Below are positions 29,674 through 35,231 of a stretch of DNA of 35,231 nucleotides, one piece after another. The first letter of the stretch is position 1, and each line of letters opens with the position of its first letter. The position numbers and the translations under genes were made by a program. The DNA comes from Chondrus crispus (lineage: Eukaryota; Rhodophyta; Florideophyceae; Gigartinales; Gigartinaceae), in contig NW_005178521.1 in the NCBI RefSeq assembly GCF_000350225.1, forward strand, positions 1 to 35,231. The letters run 5' to 3'. Below the pieces are notes generated by a model. That model was not told the origin of the DNA and made no database searches. It worked only from the letters and a program-made list of their open reading frames with translations.

Positions 29674-30326
29674 TGAGTGCGCCACGTCCTCGGGGCGGCC
29701 ATCATGTTCGTGGCCCGCGCCCGTTAGCCTCCTTCAAGCGGCCGTTGTACGGACGTAACCGACGCCACGGGGCCATTGCGAAACTGGCCCAAGCCGGCCC
29801 GGTGTGAACTCCCTTCGGGTCGTGATTAGGCGTCGGTTCGCCTCCGCGACGCCTCTGCACGGCGGCATTCGACCTCGCGGTACTCCTCCGAACTCGGACA
29901 CACGGTCTATTCCCGTCAAGCCTTCTGTGCCCTTTCGGGAGTCGTCGCTGCTTCTGTCCTTTGAGGAAGGCCGGCACATTCCCGTGTGACAGAGGGGAGC
30001 AGGTGACCTCTCTCGCGTCCGCCCGTCCTGTGGTCGTGTCGCTTCTCCCGCCCCTTGCGTTATTCTCCGCCATCGGACGACTCCCTCTGGCGCAAGGATT
30101 AGGAGGCAGGCCCGCCGCCGAAGGGGCTTGGGCTACGGAGCAACGCCTTTCAGGTCGACAAGTGCGCACAGTACCTCCACGGACGTAATTCAGGGCGAAA
30201 CCCACTGGAGCGCCCCTCCGCTGCCGGGACGAATTCCGCGAACGGTGGCTATAAATACGGACGCGACGGCCTCCCTACCGCCTACAAGTCCGCCGCTCGA
30301 CTCCACGTCCTTCATCTCGGAACCCG
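29674..30326 (+). pseudogene. Segment Z of element D with truncated start of the antisense ORF
   Basis: It corresponds to C 9181-9832. The ATG used in C (9602) is AAG here. The following ~75 codons (GYGATPFR, TSTDVIQGETHW, RTVAINTDA) are preserved, as is the TATA-like box (30250-30257). Homology stops at SEP near 30326 and the frame then runs into antisense of gag. No antisense protein can be made, but a promoter could remain. Confidence 0.7.
30250..30257 (+). promoter_or_regulatory. TATA-like box retained in element D
   Basis: TATAAATA identical to 9757-9764. It points toward the 3' end of gag on the opposite strand. Confidence 0.35.
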
Positions 30327-30459
30327 CCTGGGACGACCGACCCGGGCGGTACGGGAAATCGGCAGTTATACGAGCTCGCCCCTTTGGGGTTCCTCTCCCC
30401 CTTTTGACAGATTCCCACTTGACTGCCGTCCACCACCAGGGGTCGACCACTTATCCTTT

Positions 30460-33400
30460 TTAAAAGGACGCCGGTATTTTTCCGAGACGGGTAGTACAGT
30501 CTACCAGGAGGACTACATACCCTGGGGGAACTGTAATAAAATCCCTTCTGAGTTTCTTCTGTCCTTTCGCAGGTAACGTTTCGGCAAACGCGACGCGTAC
30601 GGGATTAGTTGACCGCCAACGACAGAGGTGCGGTCGCTTCTCCAACGCTCCGTCGACCTTGAAAGTTTCACCCGTTCGGGACTTAAGAATATTCCGAGTC
30701 CGGCCTCGTGCCCTGTTCTTTTTCGGGGTTTTCTTAAACGTCCGTTGTGGTCTGTTCGCCTTTTTGGGCTTGTCCGATCTCGGAAACTTGGGAGTGAACT
30801 GCGGTTGGCGGGGCATACCCCCTATTAAAAGGACCTTTTCGGACTGTCCTTTCCTAGGTTCCCTTTGCAGTTCGGTCTGTGCGGTCAAGCAACCCTGCCC
30901 ATAGCGGACCAACTTTTGGTGGCGCCCCCTCACTTGTAAATTCGAGGGGGCGTGGGGGCGTTGCCATCCGTGACGAATTTGAGGCACACGAGGGGTACCC
31001 TTTGTGGGCTCGTATTTTTCCCAGTTGGGGGTTCGTCTCCAACCCCCTGAAAGGGTCGAGCCTTTGTGTCCCGTATGGGGCTTCGAGTGCCGTGTGTCAA
31101 GACGTCCTCGGGGCTGTGGTTCCGATCTCGCCCCGACGGGTGTGGACCGCTTTCGTTCATTTAGTCTCGGCAAAGACCTGTCTCGAGGGATGAGACAAAC
31201 CTCTACAGTGTGGTCCGGCCTCGGCTTTTCTTCTTCCCTTGCGGGTCCAGCGACATCCTTGCGGCCGTTTAACGCTTCTAATTCCCGGACCAGACGCGCA
31301 ATGTCCTGTCGAAAGGAATTGCGTTCTCGGTGAGAAAGTAACCGAACTCGTAGGTCTTCCGTTAAATCGGGACAGCAAGGCCGGCTCGGAGAGAGGCATA
31401 AAGGGCAGAGGATCTCGTCGTCGGAAGAACTTCTCCGTCGACCCGAGCGGGACAGTTTCCCACCAGTGGGCCCCAGGCTTGACTTTCCTCTCTTCTTTTC
31501 GGCCCTTTTTCCTTGAGAGGACCTTGATATACGTTTACCGGTCTCGCGATTTCGTCCCAAACGGTTGTCTTCGAGAGCGCCTCCGGGCGGCTCGTCACAA
31601 GCCCCGCAGGGAATAGTGCCCCTATTTCCCTTAGGGTCTTCTCCGTTGGCCTGCCTTTGGTCCTTTTCGGACGCCGCCACCACCACCTCGCTGGCATTAA
31701 TTCTTTCTTCCCTCGAGGGTACTTTTTCGGACTCCGAATCGGTGGGGACCTTCTTGCCCTTACGGGATCTTCTGGTCCGCCGTTTCCTATGGCTTTCGCT
31801 ATGGACTGTAGCGGACGCATACCCCTTCGCCTTGAAGTTCCACTCCCTAAGGGCGAGCATCCGGACTCGATCCTCCTTGGAGAGTCCGTGACAGCACGGC
31901 CGGTACACCGAAAGGCATATCCGACAACGGTTGACTCTGTGCCATGGGTCTAGCCTCGAGTGGGGGCTTCGAAAGCCGACATCCCCTCTGGGGTCGCGCC
32001 AGGGCCACTCCCCGTTCGGGTACTCTTCTTCCCATAGGGACGTCTTAGACTCCTGCGGCGTACTCCCTATGTCCCTGGGGGTTTTCGTCCCTAAGCAGGC
32101 TGTGGTATCCGTGGTGTGGTTCCCTAGAGGCGACTGCACAGCCGCCGCTTCCACGGTCATACCGAGAGGAGAGTCACAAACACCGTTGGCCTCCTTGACA
32201 GGACACGTTTCGGGCGATTCATCTGAAATGAGCAAACTACTATGCGGACGTCCCGTTCGGGGTCGAAGGTGGTACCGGCTTCTCCTGACCGCCGGATAGT
32301 TTTTTCCACCCCTGTGGGCGATCCCGACGCCCTCAGCGTACTGCTCTAGCTCTGTAAAGGTTACGCGGGGGTGCGTCGTAAGATGGTGACGCACCTGAGT
32401 ACGGATGGCCGGAAGGAGCCCTTCCACAAAGAGCGACTTGAGCCGATTATCGGAGAAGACATTTCCGCAACGGAGTGTTTTCTTCCAGAGACAGTCTCCG
32501 TACTCCGTTTCGGTCATCCTAGGACTTTGTATAAAGCCCGTCACCTCAGCGTAGGCCTCGGCAATGACCTCGTTTGTCGCGAAAGTCCTGAGTAGGTAGT
32601 TTACGGCCTCGGGGTACGACGATAACATTTCGTCCCTGCGGGCAACGACCACCCCGGATTCTCCCTCAATACGGGACTGCACCTTTGCCAAGGCCGTGCC
32701 AGTCATGAAGAACTGGAAGCACCAGACGGCCGCTCCCTCATGCACGCCGTTCTGGTTGCACGCCGCCGTAAACCTGGAGAGGAAATTTAGCACCGCAATC
32801 GGGTCGTCTCCACTGAAGGTCACGCCCTTCATCGGTAAGGCCATCCGCTTTCCGGCCCTCGAAACCGTGCTGGCAACCTTGGCGTTGTATCGTCCCGAAC
32901 GGTTGTGCAGCCGATATCGGCGGTAATCCATGACCTTTTTAAAGAGGTCGTTTAGGGGGCGAATCCGACGCACATGCCTCACGTCGACTTCAAAATCGTC
33001 CTCCGAGGAGTCTGTTTCGTCCCTCGTGGAGTCACTAGCTTCCGATCCGTCGGTCTCGTATCCCTTGCTCTCGACCTTTCTCCAGTACTTCTGCGTCGGC
33101 AGCACTACGCGACCGGCCCCGGGCGGAAACGTGGGTGGCTGTCCCATCTCTTGGGCTTGAAGTCGGCCATCACGCTCTTCTCCACCCCACGGGGTCTCAC
33201 GTCCCATATGAGGGTACTGCGGCCGCGCGTTCCCACGCGTCAGCGACGGCGGTAGTACGTCCGTTGTCGCCAGAGGCAGTCGCTCTGGCTGCGGCGCTCG
33301 AGCGCGCACCTCTGCCCGGGTAACGTCCGCCACGGCTGAAGTGATCGTGTCCCAAAAGGGGCCGCGTCCGACTACTTCGTCCACGGCGCTCCTTACGAGG

Positions 33401-33879
33401 GTCCGGCTGTGATCCTCAACGATCTTTCGGAGCGTGCTTGTCAATTGCGCCTCCACGGCGGCCGTTACCCGGCGGTCCCACTCGGACGTTAACCATTTCT
33501 CCAATATGGACCTTTGGCCGCGGTGGCCCGGTGTGGCTGGGATCTTCGCGGCGCCTCTGAGCTGCCTGATCCCTTCTGGGCAATCGGCCACCACTGTAAC
33601 CGGCTTTGCTCCAGTTTGGTCGTGTTGGCGTCTTTTGAGGAGCTCCCCTCCCAGCGAAGGGGCGGACGTCGCACACGTCTGCGATCTCGTCCTTTTGCAG
33701 GTCAACTTCTCACTGTAAGCCGTGCGGGCCTTCGTCGGGAGGCTGCGCATTTCCGAACGGGATGACGTTCCTAGCACGGGAACTCTGCAAGGGAGGCATG
33801 GAGCGTGCTCTTTTGAGCCTGGTGGCCTCGACCTTTGCAGGATGTTGTCTCTCAATTTGCAACCGTCTTCAATCTCCAT
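30460..33879 (-). CDS. gag: Element D long Gag (1139 codons)
   Basis: ATG at 33879, 35 bases after the PBS; one unbroken frame. The core (about residues 130-510; 32350-33490) is almost identical to element C Gag (QLTSTLRKIVEDHSRTL, RIRPLNDLFKKVMDYRRYRL, VTFSGDDPIAVLNFLSRF). The N-terminal ~130 residues differ. The C-terminal half is extended by ~400 residues and carries two cysteine clusters instead of one: CRICLSVYRPCCHG (~650) and CPLCLSPSRPCC (~822). Between and after them are Lys/Arg/Ser-rich stretches that suit RNA binding. The frame runs to 30460, some 130 bases before segment Z. No protease or RT motif is present. Likely role: coat protein and RNA binder for D RNA, possibly co-assembling with C Gag. 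Confidence 0.85.
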   Translation of the reverse strand: MEIEDGCKLRDNILQRSRPPGSKEHAPCLPCRVPVLGTSSRSEMRSLPTKARTAYSEKLTCKRTRSQTCATSAPSLGGELLKRRQHDQTGAKPVTVVADCPEGIRQLRGAAKIPATPGHRGQRSILEKWLTSEWDRRVTAAVEAQLTSTLRKIVEDHSRTLVRSAVDEVVGRGPFWDTITSAVADVTRAEVRARAPQPERLPLATTDVLPPSLTRGNARPQYPHMGRETPWGGEERDGRLQAQEMGQPPTFPPGAGRVVLPTQKYWRKVESKGYETDGSEASDSTRDETDSSEDDFEVDVRHVRRIRPLNDLFKKVMDYRRYRLHNRSGRYNAKVASTVSRAGKRMALPMKGVTFSGDDPIAVLNFLSRFTAACNQNGVHEGAAVWCFQFFMTGTALAKVQSRIEGESGVVVARRDEMLSSYPEAVNYLLRTFATNEVIAEAYAEVTGFIQSPRMTETEYGDCLWKKTLRCGNVFSDNRLKSLFVEGLLPAIRTQVRHHLTTHPRVTFTELEQYAEGVGIAHRGGKNYPAVRRSRYHLRPRTGRPHSSLLISDESPETCPVKEANGVCDSPLGMTVEAAAVQSPLGNHTTDTTACLGTKTPRDIGSTPQESKTSLWEEEYPNGEWPWRDPRGDVGFRSPHSRLDPWHRVNRCRICLSVYRPCCHGLSKEDRVRMLALREWNFKAKGYASATVHSESHRKRRTRRSRKGKKVPTDSESEKVPSREERINASEVVVAASEKDQRQANGEDPKGNRGTIPCGACDEPPGGALEDNRLGRNRETGKRISRSSQGKRAEKKRGKSSLGPTGGKLSRSGRRRSSSDDEILCPLCLSPSRPCCPDLTEDLRVRLLSHRERNSFRQDIARLVRELEALNGRKDVAGPAREEEKPRPDHTVEVCLIPRDRSLPRLNERKRSTPVGARSEPQPRGRLDTRHSKPHTGHKGSTLSGGWRRTPNWEKYEPTKGTPRVPQIRHGWQRPHAPSNLQVRGRHQKLVRYGQGCLTAQTELQREPRKGQSEKVLLIGGMPRQPQFTPKFPRSDKPKKANRPQRTFKKTPKKNRARGRTRNILKSRTGETFKVDGALEKRPHLCRWRSTNPVRVAFAETLPAKGQKKLRRDFITVPPGYVVLLVDCTTRLGKIPASF

Positions 33880-33913
33880 TCCGAATCGGATCTCGTGAAT
33901 TCCTAGAAGCTTT

Positions 33914-33929
33914 CTAGGTCGGGAGACCA
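33914..33929 (-). other. Primer binding site of element D
   Basis: TGGTCTCCCGACCTAG on the minus strand, two bases from the LTR, identical to A and C. Confidence 0.88.
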
Positions 33930-33931
33930 GT

Positions 33932-34426
33932 TGTAATAATATGGATCCTTCCGGTTCGGTGTTAATCCGTCACGGAGGGGGTGTCCACGGTAGCGGTAAA
34001 TTACAACGCCAGCAACCTCACTAGGAGGGTGGCTTGTGCGAGACCGAAACGGACGAAGGGAGATGCTACCTCTGAAGACAGGAGGTGAGTCCTAATTAGG
34101 AAGTTGGGGGCTAGCTCAGAGGGGATGGGGTAGCTGGTTTATTCTCCGGGAAGGAGGCAGTTCCTCTCTAGTACGTCTGCCTTCCTCGGGCCTCAAGCTA
34201 CTGTACGACTACTGTACAGTAGCTATCATAACTATTGTAAGAGACACCTCCCGTGTACACGTGTGTCACTGTGCCCCTGGCACCACGTGTACACGGACCT
34301 GTAAATTAGGCCACGTGTGCGGTCACTGCAGCTTGCACGTGTTCACTACACAACGTATGGTACCTGTAAATTAGGCCACTCTAGCTACTGTAGAGCGTCC
34401 GAGAACGGAATTGTCATACTTCTACA
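33932..34426 (-). repeat. 5' LTR of element D (495 bp)
   Basis: Same length and ends as 27804-28298, with about five substitutions (for example near 34151, 34234 and 34251). Confidence 0.92.
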
Positions 34427-34431
34427 ACTGG
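34427..34431. repeat. Target site duplication of element D, right copy (ACTGG)
   Basis: Exact match to 27799-27803. Confidence 0.9.
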
Positions 34432-34439
34432 GTCTTCTT

Positions 34440-34775
34440 GCAGCCTCTATAGTTTGACGGAGGCTGCGTTTGATCTTCGTTGTCGACGTTGAAAACAACG
34501 TCAGTCCGACGTCCGCAGATTGCTCTGCGGAGGCCGTTGTTCCGAGCCCGATACTACAACACCAATAAATGGTGCGCTATCGGATTAGGCTTCCTGCACA
34601 GCGGCAGACTACCACGCTTTACTAAAAGGAAAGCGCAATAGCACCTAGGGACTATCCGGATGCCGTCAAGCAATCCGGTAAACTTTTCGCGGGGAATGCC
34701 GTATTCAGCCCACTACTAAGCCGGCATAGAATCACGATCGCTGCCTTGCCCAGACTCTGGTCACCACGCTACCAG
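34440..34775. other. Run of nine successive stem-loops, no gene
   Basis: Arms found: 34440-34447/34460-34467, 34478-34483/34495-34500, 34512-34518/34525-34531, 34548-34553/34578-34583 (with inner 34560-34564/34570-34574), 34594-34597/34604-34607, 34615-34620/34630-34635, 34656-34661/34673-34678, 34697-34701/34722-34726 and 34757-34761/34771-34775. They follow one another without overlap. There is no ORF of note. It could be a structured RNA or a transposon end; not recognised. Confidence 0.5.
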
Positions 34776-34890
34776 GGAGCCGTCACGTGGTGAAAACTTG
34801 CTGAAGGTTGTTGAGCTCGAAAGCAGGTACTGTGCTGCCGACGTGCGGCTATGTAAAAAACGTTTCTATTCGTGCGCGCTTTCGCCTCAC

Positions 34891-35111
34891 CGCCACTTGT
34901 CACCAGGGGCGGCGCCACGTGTCGCCACTTGTCACCGGCACGCTACTGTAGTGCCGCATTGGTGTAACAGTTCGAAATTCAAAATAAAATTAATTTTACC
35001 GCCACGTGTCGCCACTTGCAACACGGGGCGTGGCCGCCGCCACTTGTCACGCCACGTGTCCCCGTGGCGGCCTGGCCTGCGAAAAAACCGCCACGTGTCG
35101 CCACTTGTCAC
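34891..35111. repeat. Cluster of CGCCACNTGTC short repeats
   Basis: Units CGCCACGTGTC and CGCCACTTGTC occur singly or as head-to-tail pairs at 34891-34904, 34913-34936, 35000-35022, 35038-35060 and 35089-35111. The CACGTG core is the same word that is frequent in the LTRs. The 34798-35136 plus frame only follows these repeats. Nothing further is seen in 35112-35231. Confidence 0.75.
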
Positions 35112-35231
35112 TGGGGGTGTAGTCCCCAAGCGCTGAATGGCTGGGAGAGCTCCTGCGCCGGACGCGGCGCATATGTGCTCGGGGATAGGCTCAAAGGGGA
35201 CAGGTGTCCCCTACCGAAGCAGAGACTGAGG

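Larger units (their letters stand above)
27804..34426 (-). mobile_element. Element D: complete gag-only Ty3/Gypsy-derived retroelement (6,623 bp)
   Basis: It has paired 495-bp LTRs, a PBS, polypurine tracts and a 5-bp target duplication, so it moved as a unit. On the minus strand it carries only a 1139-codon Gag. Protease, RT, RNase H and integrase are absent. It carries cassette segments Z and Y of element C, each ending at a polypurine tract, in a different order. About five LTR differences are visible in 495 bp. Best read as a non-autonomous element using the Pol of C-like relatives. Confidence 0.9.

Noticed and set aside
29092..29676. Plus-strand frames of 65 and 121 codons in segment Y, also present in C (11951-12559)
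   Set aside because: They are conserved only because the DNA is duplicated; changes between copies are spread over all codon positions and the peptides follow the DNA repeats.
34891..35111. CRISPR-like array
   Set aside because: Units are 11 bp, irregularly spaced and palindromic at the core, in clearly eukaryotic DNA.

Overview
This is a eukaryotic, GC-rich, repeat-dominated window in which almost every base belongs to a transposable element. The evidence is three LTR retrotransposon families of the Ty3/Gypsy type, a Rep-helicase Helitron and a PIF/Harbinger-type DDE transposase, with no bacterial-style operons. The only host-like coding sequence is a broken inositol-monophosphatase-family gene at about 19728-20401. 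The organism cannot be named from the sequence. One Gypsy copy (B) has a reverse transcriptase that, from memory, looks like the oomycete type, and the host-like gene is intronless where readable and very GC-rich, so a GC-rich oomycete, alga or fungus fits. Nearly all elements lie on the minus strand; the notable exception is a large plus-strand ORF inside element C.

Left part (1-8401): an LTR (A', <1-414) abuts the reverse transcriptase of element A (415-5724, LTR 5061-5724, PBS 5044-5059, gag and partial pol). Element A in turn abuts and interrupts the reverse transcriptase of element B (5725-8401). The best reading is nested insertion.

Centre (8402-19713): element C is a nearly intact 11,312-bp Ty3/Gypsy element. 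It has two 766-bp LTRs that differ at about 3 sites and a perfect 5-bp target duplication (CCTCA). Reading on the minus strand it has a PBS, gag, a textbook -1 frameshift signal (slippery G GGA AAC plus an H-type pseudoknot), and pol (protease, RT, RNase H, integrase, chromodomain) broken by a single TGA. An extra 3.4-kb cassette, bounded by two copies of the polypurine tract, lies between pol and the 3' LTR. This cassette carries a 724-codon ORF on the OPPOSITE strand, with no family I recognise, a TATA-like box and a polyadenylation hexamer.

Right-centre (19714-27803): the IMPase-like pseudogene, a Harbinger-type transposase with three in-frame stops, and a Helitron RepHel gene with three in-frame stops and a 3' terminal hairpin. 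A gap with a 77-bp imperfect palindrome follows.

Right (27804-34426): element D is a complete 6,623-bp insertion with paired 495-bp LTRs and the target duplication ACTGG. It carries a 1139-codon Gag but no pol. It shares its PBS, polypurine tracts, Gag core and pieces of the antisense cassette with C, so it looks like a non-autonomous, Gag-encoding partner of C. The last 0.8 kb (34432-35231) has no gene but holds a run of stem-loops and a cluster of CACGTG-type short repeats.
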